The notes beneath the pieces were generated by a model. That model was not told the DNA's origin, did no database searches, and saw only the letters and a list, made by a program, of their open reading frames with translations. Shown here in pieces: positions 1 to 11,000 of a stretch of DNA of 64,000 nt. Numbering within the stretch: position 1 is the stretch's first letter; every line of letters begins with the position of its first letter. Source of the DNA: Phyto melanocephala (lineage: Eukaryota; Arthropoda; Insecta; Diptera; Rhinophoridae); assembly GCA_941918925.1 (NCBI GenBank), contig OW799237.1, positions 107,106,515-107,170,514 of the forward strand, given 5' to 3'. The position numbers were made by a program, and so were the translations under genes.

Positions 1-66
1 TTGATTAGCTGATAAAACTACGTATGTTTTTATTATTTTATTTATTTGTTATCGAATGAAAAATTA

Positions 67-1694
67 CTAAACATTTCCATTGCTGGATGTTACTGCTGTG
101 GTAACGTCCATTGCAGTTTGTTTTTCAATTGGAAGATCTGCCGTTTCAGAAGGAAGTGTTTTAATCGTTTCTTGAGTGATGGCAGCATCTTTTGCGGCCT
201 CTTTAATAGATTCTATTGATGTAGTATCGTCAATTGTTGTTTGTTCTTTGCTTGGAAGATCGGCCGTTTCATTTGTGTCTTGTGTCGCTGCCAGATCTTG
301 TACGGCTTCTTTAGCAGCTTCTATTATTGCTATTTCTTTAGTTATAGGTTGTTCATTAACATTATTTTCGGCAGCAGATGTCTGATTAATAACCTCTAAC
401 GTTACATTCATGTTGTTGTCATCACTAACAACGTTTTCAATTTCCTTATCAATCTTCTTGTCACCATTGTTTTCTAGTGCGGGTACAGCATTTGCAATTT
501 CTTGATCAATGTGCGATTTTTCACTCAAGTTTTCGGCAGTGTTATCTGCAACTATAGACTCTGCTTGTGTAGATTCGTCATCATTAGTTTCCATAGCTTC
601 TTCTTTTGTCGTTGCAATGGTGGCTGGTGTTTTTTCTGCTGTTTCAACAGTTTCTTGTACTTTGTCCTCCCCTGTACAACCATTAGCTTTGTTCTCTTCA
701 ACAATATCATCGTTCGTAGTGTTTTCAATAGTTTCATTTGTTTTTGTTTTATCCGTTGTGGGCGAGTTTTCCTGCTGCTCTGGTAAAATTCCCTCTTTAA
801 CACTGTCGTTAACATCGTCTATAACTTCCATAGAAGTTTCTTTTTCTGATGCAACTTTCTCGTCATTATCGTTTTGAGTAATTACTTCCGATTTTTGCGC
901 AATTTCTGCTAAAGTTTCTGTGTCTTTCTTATCGTCTGTGGTGTTTTTAATTTCCGGATCGGTTTCAATTTGATTTGTATCTTCTGCAGATGTATTATTG
1001 GTCTCATCTTCATATGCCTCTGTTACAGTTGCTTTGTCCGTTTCATCAATTGTGTTGTCTTCTTGCTGCTCTAGTTCTTTATTTTTGGCTTCCTCCAATT
1101 CCAGCTTCTCTTTAGCCTTAGCCTCTAGCATTTCTTTTGCATACGGAAACACTTCTTCGGCTTTTTTCAATTCAACCGAACATTTCATTTTGAGCTTTTG
1201 ATCGTTACGCTTCATTTCCTCTAGACGTTCACGTTCCATTAAAGCTTTTTGCTTTAACAATGTGGGATTCGGTTTGTTGGTCAACTTTTTACGTGGCTGC
1301 TTTTTCTGACCCGATGAATCGGAACCGGGTGAATATAGAGGGCCTTCATGTATGTCCACCTCCAACATGCTGGCTAGGAAATTTTGAGCCATTGACATTA
1401 AATCCATATTGTCATCGAGTTGTGGGGCCGCAACATGAGTGGTTGTAGCTACTTGTTTGTTCTTAGATCCCAGTGTTATTGAAGCAGCTGGTATATCAGG
1501 TTTAATTTTAACATCATTAACATGTTGTTGATTTAAGTACACCTGTTGAGTATTTTTTATTTGAGCCTTAGGCTGTGTGGGTTTGGAGGGCGTTAGAACA
1601 GACGGCTCATCATCATCCGAATCCAAAGTAATCAAATCAGTTTTAGGTTCAACAATCTCAATTTCGTTATCCTCATCGTCACTGGCTTGTTTAT
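67..1694 (-). CDS. ADD1: Alternative terminal exon of ADD1: acidic, Glu/Thr-rich tail
   Basis: An open frame runs from an acceptor (AG at 1696-1695, after a T-rich tract) to a stop at 67-69, adding 542 aa. The acceptor is phase 1, so the donors of ADD1 exons 3, 4 and 5 all join it in frame. The resulting proteins would have about 1155 aa (ADD+tail) or 1655 aa (ADD+MADF+tail). It opens with an acidic stretch and the motif TDLITLDSDDDE, which looks like a SUMO-interacting motif. Next come a short hydrophobic segment (MSMAQNFLASML), a basic Lys/Arg/Glu helix likely to form a coiled coil, and about 330 residues of Glu/Asp/Thr/Asn-rich, probably disordered sequence. TTTATT motifs (AATAAA on this strand) lie at 29-51. 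Assignment to ADD1 rather than to a separate gene rests on strand, position, phase and the lack of any other upstream exon. Confidence 0.68.
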
Positions 1695-2078
1695 CTATAA
1701 GCGGTAGTAAAAAAAAAAATTGAATACGATATAATGCTTAAACTGCTTTTCTTTTCTTTTTTTCTATTTTTTCTTCAAAACTAAGAAATGATCAAGAAAA
1801 CAACAAAATAAATTTATTTGAATGCTTATTACACTTTATGTATCATTTATTAAGTAAAAACATCATAGCAATTATTCGATGACAAATAAATATCATGGTA
1901 CTTTAAATATACAATCAAATATTGATAATATGAACGAAACGTGATGCTTCTTAATTGATTAATTACTTTGAATATTACGTATGTATATTGTATGTATGTT
2001 TTAAGTAAAATAATGTCTATGATCTATATAATATTTCTTATTCGTAATTACGTGTAGTTAAATAACTTAACTAGAAGC
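1695..2078 (-). other. 3' UTR of the MADF isoform and intron before the tail exon
   Basis: No coding potential. It holds AATAAA signals for the short transcript (see 1813-1851) and, near 1700-1760, the pyrimidine-rich tract (A/C-rich on the plus strand) before the tail-exon acceptor. Confidence 0.6.
1813..1851 (-). terminator. Polyadenylation signals for the MADF-ending ADD1 transcript
   Basis: AATAAA read on the minus strand occurs at 1851-1846 and 1818-1813, about 230-260 bases after the stop at 2079. Their position upstream of the tail exon supports two alternative 3' ends. Confidence 0.5.
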
Positions 2079-5000
2079 TTAATCTAAAAAGTTCATTTCA
2101 TCGACTGGTAAATTTTTGCAATATTGTTGCATTTTGGTGTTTTCGAGAATTTGTCCCTTCTCCCGCTTTAAACGATAATAACTGTATTTGGCCAATTGCC
2201 AACGCAATTTAATAGATTTGACATCACCTGTAAATTGAAACAAATATAAAACGTCAATCTTTTAATTAAAATAAATAAGAAAAAACGATTTACGTTTGAA
2301 TGCCCGCATTTTTTCATTTATTTCTTGCCAATAACTGTCGCGCAACATAATGTCATTGTAATCGGTGTCCTTGTCATTCCAGATGGCCGGATATTCCCTC
2401 ACCAACTTTATTAATTGCAATAGAAATTGCTTATCATCTGGCATGTCTTGTAGTTTAGTTTGGTTATCTTTTTTTGGCTCTTCATCGTCGGGGTCCTGTT
2501 CTTCTCCGTCTTTTTCGGATTCCTCCTCTTCATCATCGTCCAACTCAAAACAATCCTCAAAGAGACCATTATTTTCATTTCGTAACTCTTCTTCGTCGAT
2601 TTTGTAAAGGAAATAAAGTTTGGCCAAATATTTTGAATATTTTAATTCCAAATTCGAACGATCTTCAATGGATTTAATCGTTTTCAAGCGGAACGTTTTA
2701 TACATTTCATATAAATGTTGCCAGCGGTCTCTTATTTGTTCACCGGGAATGTCTAAAATTTAATTTATCAATTGTTCATTATTTCAAGACACTAACAAAA
2801 GGTAGAGCCATAATTGTTGTTTCTAGTGTAAAAACATTTTTTTATTAAATTAAATTGTTAGTTCAAATTGATAATTATGTACTCTGATCTGAATATTAAT
2901 CTTTCCTTCAAAAAAATGCTTTTATCACCAAAAGACCAACTCTGATAAAACTTTCAATTTCAATCTAGCGCATTAACTTACGTGGCACACATCTTTGTAA
3001 TAGTTTCCAAACGCTCTTACGAGTTTGTTCATCAATTTTATCTGCCTCTGGATCCATAGACTTGCGCCATATAACCGGATTACTTTTAACAAACGTTATA
3101 ATTCTTAAATCTAACGGATTAACATCGATTGGTTTGACGGCCGGTTGATAGGAGAATGAATTGTTGTCATTTTTAATCTTGTCCTGTTCTCTGGTTCGAT
3201 CCACAAATTCATCTTTACCCTGAAGATGCAATGATTGCTCAATAGCATCCAAGTTGCGACGACTATATGTGTCGCCATCATCTTCGCCACAATCAACTGG
3301 CACCCATTGATCTTCGGGTAAATCTCGATTGGCTAAGAATGCCATGGCTTTGTCAAAGTGACCATTGAAACGTTTGCCTTCGGCTATACGCTTTTCAATG
3401 CGTACAAAACGTTTGCGTATATTTTTCCAACGCAATTTTATATGCTCGTTGCCATTGAAATGCGAGGATATAGTACGCCATTGTTTGCGTGTCACCTCGA
3501 AATTGCCATAGTCCGGATGACGGGTACACCAAATCGATGGATACTGCGAAACGAGGCGTGTTAATTTACGGTCAAAAGCATAAGTCTCTTCATTTTTCTT
3601 CATTGATTCTTCGGTGCCGTGCATTAAGCCATCGCCATACAGTCCACGGCCTGAGCCTCTCGTATAGCCATCATCGTCATCGTTGTCCATGTAACTTTCA
3701 TCGGGTTCTTCATTTTCCTCGTTTTCTTGATTGTAGCTGGTAGGAATGGGCGAGTCATCACCACCCTCTAACCAATGGCCCTTTAAACCTTTTGGCTCTT
3801 CCAACAAACTATCATCGCCATCAAGATCATCGTCTACTTCTTCAGATTTCTCTTGACTCAAACTGAATATGGGTGGCAGAGGCGATTTCACACCATCTTC
3901 ACCTTCTTTCAAGTTTGCATGTAAACTTTTACGATACTCGTATACTTGATTATGAAAACTATTTGATCCAGTATTAAATAAATCCACGTCATCCAACTGA
4001 CCATAGCAAACATAGTCGACAGCTTTAGGAAAAGAAAGAAAATATTACAGAGTTTTTTTTTCGGAATAAACAACAATAACAAAATTATGAGTTTAATTTC
4101 ATTGCCTTTAGTCATTTTTCACTAGAAAAATTAAAGAAAACACATGGGCCCAAATTAAGGTTTTTTGCTTGTACAAATGTTACATAAATTTACTTTTCAT
4201 TTCCAAGTTTGATATTATTTTATTTTCTTTTTTTTTTTTTTTGTTTAATATTTCTTACTCATGAGTCCATGTTGTCTTCCCCGTTGAACGTATTTTAAGC
4301 CGACAGTCAATGAAATACAAACTCATAGTTTTATTCTTGTTTTAATTCAATGGTACTTACAATCCGGTATTCTATTACATGTTTTTTTTTTTGTAAATAA
4401 CACTTTAAGAATTTTAAAATTTTAATTTTTTGTTTATTTTTTCTTATTTTTGAGAAGCACTTAATTTAAGTCCATGTGTTGGAAAAAATGGCTTGAGACA
4501 ATGATTTAATATGTGTATATTTTGCTATAATTACTACAAAAAAATTCTAACTACTTCAAAGATTTTGAAAATTTAACAAAAAAATATTAACTTTTAATAA
4601 AAAAAAAATACACGTTTGTTAAAAAAGTGTTGAGTCTATTTAAAAATATAATTTTACACAAAATCTATTGACAGTCTGTACTATAATTGATTGACTATTT
4701 TTATAAACTTCACCATTTTTTTTATCATTCCGTTTGTAACTAATTTCTACAATATTCATTTCCGATCGCATAAAGTATATTTTTTCTGAAAGCTTATGAA
4801 TAGAAGAGTCTAATGAACAATAACCGCCTGTCCGCGTGTTGATTCAAAACAACTTTTAGAAGTTCCTAATGTTGCACAGCTCTGTATGTGATATCAATCT
4901 TTTGCAAATATCCGGGATTAAACCGCTATTGAAATCCAACACAATCGCCCCATAACTTTTTGAGATATGAGCAAGTAAACATGAGGCAATCGTTTTTAAA

Positions 5001-8000
5001 TCTGTTTACGACCCTATAAAATTTTATTTTTTGGAAGCTTTACAACTAGAAGAGTCAATTAAGTATTGTCCGTCTGTCCGTGTAAATGTTGAAATCAAGT
5101 TTTTTAGGCCCCTCGACATTGCCAAGTCCCGTGTAAAGTATTAAAATATCAGAAATATTTGGAAGCAGATCGGTATTGGAAATCAGCATAATCGCCTTAT
5201 AACCTTCTGAGATACGAGCTAATAAACACTACTACCTCTGTTTTTGGCAGTTGTTACTATTTATATATATGATATGCCTTTAGGGATATTCGTAAAAAAT
5301 TTAAAGAAATGGGTTACTAATCGGCAAAGTTTTAAGCAAATATAATTAAAAATGTTTTTTTTTATTATATCAAGTAATACCAAGCTGTAAGCTATATCAT
5401 CGAAAATTATTTCTGAGAAAAACTAACGAATCGGTTTGTAACTAACTCGAGATATAAGCACGAAAACACAAACCCTTTGGTTTTGGTGTTTCCTTAAATT
5501 TTCGAACGAAAATAGAGTTTTCTTAGCTTCTAGACAACCGAGATATCAAAATAATGGCTTGACTAGTAGAATACAATTTTTAATGTAAAAAGTTAAAATC
5601 CAAGATGGCGTCCTACATAAAATCGAATAATCTTTCTGTTAATCACATCATAATGGGTATCAAATTAAAGGGCTTGACTAGTAGAATACAATTAACTATG
5701 TAAAAATTCAAAATTAAAGATGGCTTTGGAAATAATAAAACATTAACTGCCGTATTCATAAAAAAAATTTTAGGTTTATTAAATGCTTATTTGACAAATT
5801 TATATGCAACATCTGTCAAATAAGCTTTTAATAAACCTAAAATATTTTTTATGAATACAGCAGTAAATATGAATTCTAGGCAAGTAAAACAAGTCGACTG
5901 GCTCAGAACCGGCGGGTTTTTTTTCTACAATGTCCACGCCGCCTCCATTTTGATCAGCTTCAGTCGACTCAAGAAGAAAATTTGTTCGTAACAGAGATGA
6001 AAAATTTGGTAATATATTACCGATAGATTTTTTTAAATTTTTTTAGTGACGTTACTTTGAATTTCTGAGCCGCCGATTTCATTTTTTTATAGCCGCCGCC
6101 GCTTAAAAACTGCTCAGTCGCCGCCGAAAATTTTGCCTCGGCTTGTTTCACTATTCTAGGCTGCGCTATGTTATGGCAATTTTACCATGTTCACGGTAAT
6201 GAAGGGTATTATCAGATTAAGCAAGGATTAAGTTTTTATCATAGTCGCTAAACCTCAAATTTCATACCTCAAATTTCGAAAACAATCAAATAATATATGA
6301 GTCTTGAGAATCACAGTATATAGTACATTTAATATCTAATACTTTTGATTTGAAAATGTCTAAAAATCAGATTAAGAAATAAATAAAATTACTTAAAATT
6401 TCATTTAAATATTTTTTGATTTATACGTAATTTCTAGATCTTCACTACTGTGAAACCGGTGGGCCAAATTACTTTTTTGATACAAAATATTTGTATTTAT
6501 AACGGTGATATATTTTCCCTAAAGAAGCAAGAAATTGAGAGTAGCTAAATATTTTAGACTCGTTAATAAAACAAGTTTTTTTTAATAAATAAAGTGTCCT
6601 TTTAAGCTTCAATAATATATTTAATTGAAAAAAAGAAGTATTCATTGAACAGGATAGTACTGTCTGTAATGATTAGGGGAAAATATGGCTCCAAAAAACA
6701 TTCTTAAAAAGAAATCTTTAAAAAATATTCCTAAAAAAATCTATATATTCAGAAAAAAAAAATTAAAACACAAATATTAAAAAAAAAGTATTAAAAACTA
6801 AAACATGAAAAAAAATTAAAAAATTATATTTAAAAAAAATTTTTTTTAAAACATTAAAATAAATAGTTGTATTTTTGCGTTCAAAGGCACTTTTCATAGC
6901 AACGTTTTTTAAGTCAAAACTTTCGATAAAAAGTGTTAAAACAATAGCGATTTTTTTGAAATCCCAAATTAAAAGAAAACTTTTACAAAAATCTTTTTGT
7001 ATACAAGCAAGCATGCATTTACAACATCTACAAATTCAAATGTTAACTTACCAGCTGCCAATTGGCCATTTTCTAAGCTGTCAGCGTCGTTGCCGAAACC
7101 AAGTGTGCGCATATCGCCCAAACATTTGTCTTGCAAACTCTTAAAGCGCCCAATAGCATAAGTCAAAAGATACGAAAGATGTATATAAAGCTCTTTGACT
7201 TCCAAAAAGCTACGAGCCTGTTTGTAAGCATTCGAATTGGTAAGAGTCTGGACTTTATTCGTGAGATGTGTACAAATTTCCATGGCATTAAAGACTTGAT
7301 CTTGTAAGCCCGAACGCGCTTGGCCAATGCTATTGTCAGGAAAGACATGGCGCACCATAACGGGACGTAAAGGACCAGTCTGTTGGGGTACTTGTTGTTG
7401 TTGCGGTGGCGCTTGTTGACTCACCGAAGGCATTTGTCCATTAACAACTTGTATAGTTGTGCCATTATGATTGACCTGATTAATGGTGGTAGAACCAATC
7501 ATATTGTTGTGATAACGCAAGACTTGAGGATGCTGTCCCGGCTGCTGTTGTACACTGATATTGTAGGGATGTTGCGTGATTTGAACAGCTCGTGAAGCTA
7601 TAGTTTGTGGTATAATTCTTTGTGGCTGAGGACTATTCATTTGCTGCCAATTATTGGTTGACGGCGAAAGATTTTGGGCTGGAGGTGGACCTTGACGTTT
7701 TACTTGGATAAGTTTGCCGTTTGGCAAACGGAAAGTTTCCTGCTGGGCTGCAGAATTCAAGTCAATGCGATAACCATTGATGGTGTGATAGACCGGAGTG
7801 CCATTGCCTCCAGGATTGGGAGTACGTGGCCCTATAATGGTGCGCCTAACAACTGGTGGAGGAGCAGCGGCCCTTATCTTGATAGCAGTATTACGTAATA
7901 CTAACGGTGGTGGAGCATTGCTTTTTTGTGCCACAGACATTGAACCGTAACCAGATTGTGGCTGTTGTATGGACATTATTTTCGGCATAGAGGCCGAAGG

Positions 8001-11000
8001 TGTCGGAATTGGCCTGTTCGGTTTCTGAGAAACGGTTATTTGACAATCTGGCTCCAGCATGCTGAGCAAGTCTGGCGTACATACCACCTCGTCATTATTT
8101 TTTGCACGTTTTGCATTAGTTACTTGCTGAGGCGAACTAGTGGCTGCATGCTTTATGGGTTTCTTGGCTGAACTGGTGCTACCATAGCTGCGTTTTGAAG
8201 CCACCGAGTCTAAACTTTCCATAGAATCAGACATATTGCCACATTTTGCTTTTGCTAGACGACAACACCTGCTGCGATCTTTGCCTAAATTGGTTTTTAA
8301 TTCAGCTTCATTTAAATTCAGAGCATAAATTTCCCTATAAAAACAACAAAAAATTAAAAATATTAAAAAAACGTATAAAAATGTTTGGTACAAAAAATAT
8401 TAGTATACAAATTGAATAGAATTTATCAATACCACACGTCTTGTTAGCGATTTTTACTCACTTTTTCTGCTGTTCAATATAGTTCATTAGAGCCCAATGT
8501 TGAGCCCTTAATGGCCACAATATTTTCGGGGCACAACTAAAACAATTCCAATTTTCATTCTGTTCAATATCAGCCACAACACCTCTGGACAAGTTCTTTA
8601 CAATGCATGATTTACAAAATACATACGGACAACTGGAACAACAATACACCTCACCGCCTTGCCCGCACCAACGGCAATACAATTCTGAACCGTCTTCGCC
8701 TTTACTAAATTCACCGCTATTATAGAAATCATGACATTTATTGCAGTGAGTCACACGTAATATCGGATGCATTTTAATGCCATTCTCCTGAACGGGCGCC
8801 GTACCAATGTGTATTTTACACACTGTACAGTGGGTCTTACGCTCTCTTACAACATCGACAGTTGGATAGGCTTTTAAATAGAAGCGCCTTTCCTCTTCCG
8901 AAACACTGGGATCGAATTCATAGTTTGTAGCTTTAAACAAAGAAGAACAAAAAACTTTATGTTTTTGTTGCGGAGGGGAAAAGAAGATAAATTAATAAAT
9001 TTTGAAATTTTGAAAAAGAAAATAAAAATATGTTTTTCATTATACGATTTAATGGCCAAAGTATGTGAAAAAGTAAAGATTATATTTAAAACAGATATGT
9101 AAAAAAACTTAAAATTATTTCGTTAAACAATTTACAAACATACAATTAACAATTAGATTTGTAAGTTGTTTTAATTTATAACTAAAACTAATTTTTTTTT
9201 GTAATAATTTTTAGATAATTTACAATAAGGCTCTTGAATGAAATCCATTGCTGTATGTAGATTTATTTAAAATTCCCAAAGAGTAGAGAAGTTTTTTTTT
9301 TTAGAAAATATTAATGTAAATATGCATTCTTGGGAATCTGATATGGTATCAGTTAACCAGATATTTTGAATTTTATTTATTTAAATTCAAGGCATATTTC
9401 TTCATCAGGTAAACGCAGTTCGGAGAGAACTTTTTTATTTATATTTTTTATATATAAAGTTTGACATTTCAAATAAATGAGAGAAAAGAGAAAATTATTT
9501 TTTATCTATAGACTTTGACAGCTGAAAATTAAAATAAGTGAAGAAAAAAACAAGTAAGAGCGCTATATTCGGCCGTGCCGAATCTTATATACCCTTCACA
9601 ACGTATAGTCATGCAATAACAGTAGTTTGTGTCACCATTCATCCCATATGAAATACGTACATACATATATAAAAACATCCCATTGTAAAATTATAAATTC
9701 ACGTATGTATGTTAAAAAAACGAAAAAAAAAAAATTAAAAAAAAATTTAAAAAAAAATAAAAAAAAAAAAAATTTAAAAAAATTATTATATATAATTATA
9801 ATTATTATATATAAAACAAAAAATAAAAAAAAATTAAAAAAAAAAATAATAATAAAAATATAAATAATATATTAAGAAAAAAATAAAAAAAAAATTAAAA
9901 AAAAAATTTTTAAAAAAATTAAAAAAAATTTTTTTTTGGCTCAGCTGGGATTCGATGCTACGTTTTCTCTAACCAGTATACACGTTTGTATGTATGTATG
10001 TTGTTGTTGTAATGTTGTTTTTGTGAAAAAAAAATCGAGGTGGTCGTGGGTTTTTGCTCATATCTCAGTTGTTTATGTACCGATGTTTCTGATTTTCAAT
10101 ACCGATCTACTCCCGAATATTTCTGATATTTTAATACCTTACCCGGGTCCAACCTATTCATAAGCTTTCAGAAAATATATACTTTATGGGGTCGGAAATC
10201 AAAATTGTAGAAATTTCACACGGAATGACAAACCTATATATACCCTTTTTCACTGTGTGAAGGGTATAATAATCAGCTGACGAATCGAGACTACCTGATG
10301 TATAAATAAGCCTTGATTTAAATTATTAATTACAATTAAAAAAATAAAAAAAAAATTTAAAAAGCAAAATTTTGTTCGTTGGAAAATTCTACTCACAACG
10401 AAAAGTCTGACAGCATTGCTGGTAGCTCATAGTATGAATTTAACATTCGATGTTCGCCAGCCAATAAACAAAAAGGAATTGTCTTAAATTAATTCATCGA
10501 ATGCGAAACTAACGCCTCTGGTCCGCTTTCGGAGTAAAATTAAATCATTCGGAATTGCCATTGTACTATATGTATGTTTATAACAACAATGCAGAACACA
10601 TGCGTATACCTAAAAATTTTTCACTGATGATGATGATGATGTTTGCATACATATTTTATTTATACTCAGGTATGTGCTAAAAAACGATTTACACAAAAAA
10701 TCTATTTGAAAACGATTAAAGGTGGGATGTGTTTGCTATCTATAGTCGCTTTGTCAATAATTTTCGAAATTATTGTTCAATCGTTTTTAACAAATTTTGC
10801 TTTACAGTTTTTATATTTTATCTTCTAGTATGCTTTTAAGAAGTAAATAGATTGAAATTGGTTTTAAAATGATTCTCAAAATCTATCGCAAATCACACCT
10901 TTTCAAAAAGATCATTTTGTAATTGTTTTCCATCACACACCTGATTATGTAATATGATGATATACTTGAACACCTTTATTAAAAATTTTAACAAATATGT

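Larger units (their letters stand above)
4023..7051 (-). other. ADD1 intron 3 (about 3 kb)
   Basis: Non-coding. Its middle (4704-6236) is a degenerate long R1-type repeat containing a 117 bp fold-back element. The remainder (4024-4700, 6240-7050) is poly-A/T-rich sequence in which I see no gene or structured RNA. Confidence 0.7.

Noticed and set aside
176..1201. Plus-strand frames opposite the ADD1 tail exon
   Set aside because: Shadows of the Glu/Thr-rich coding strand; composition (Ser/Val/Phe) is the mirror of GAA/ACA codons.
9627..9863. Lys/Ile-rich frame in an A/T-only tract
   Set aside because: Low-complexity translation of the R1 A/T tract.
9936..10163. Recurrent open frame beginning [10 protein letters not shown] in four R1 copies
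   Set aside because: It is the translation of a conserved DNA block of the repeat. The frames break at different places in each copy and show no protein-like conservation beyond the DNA.
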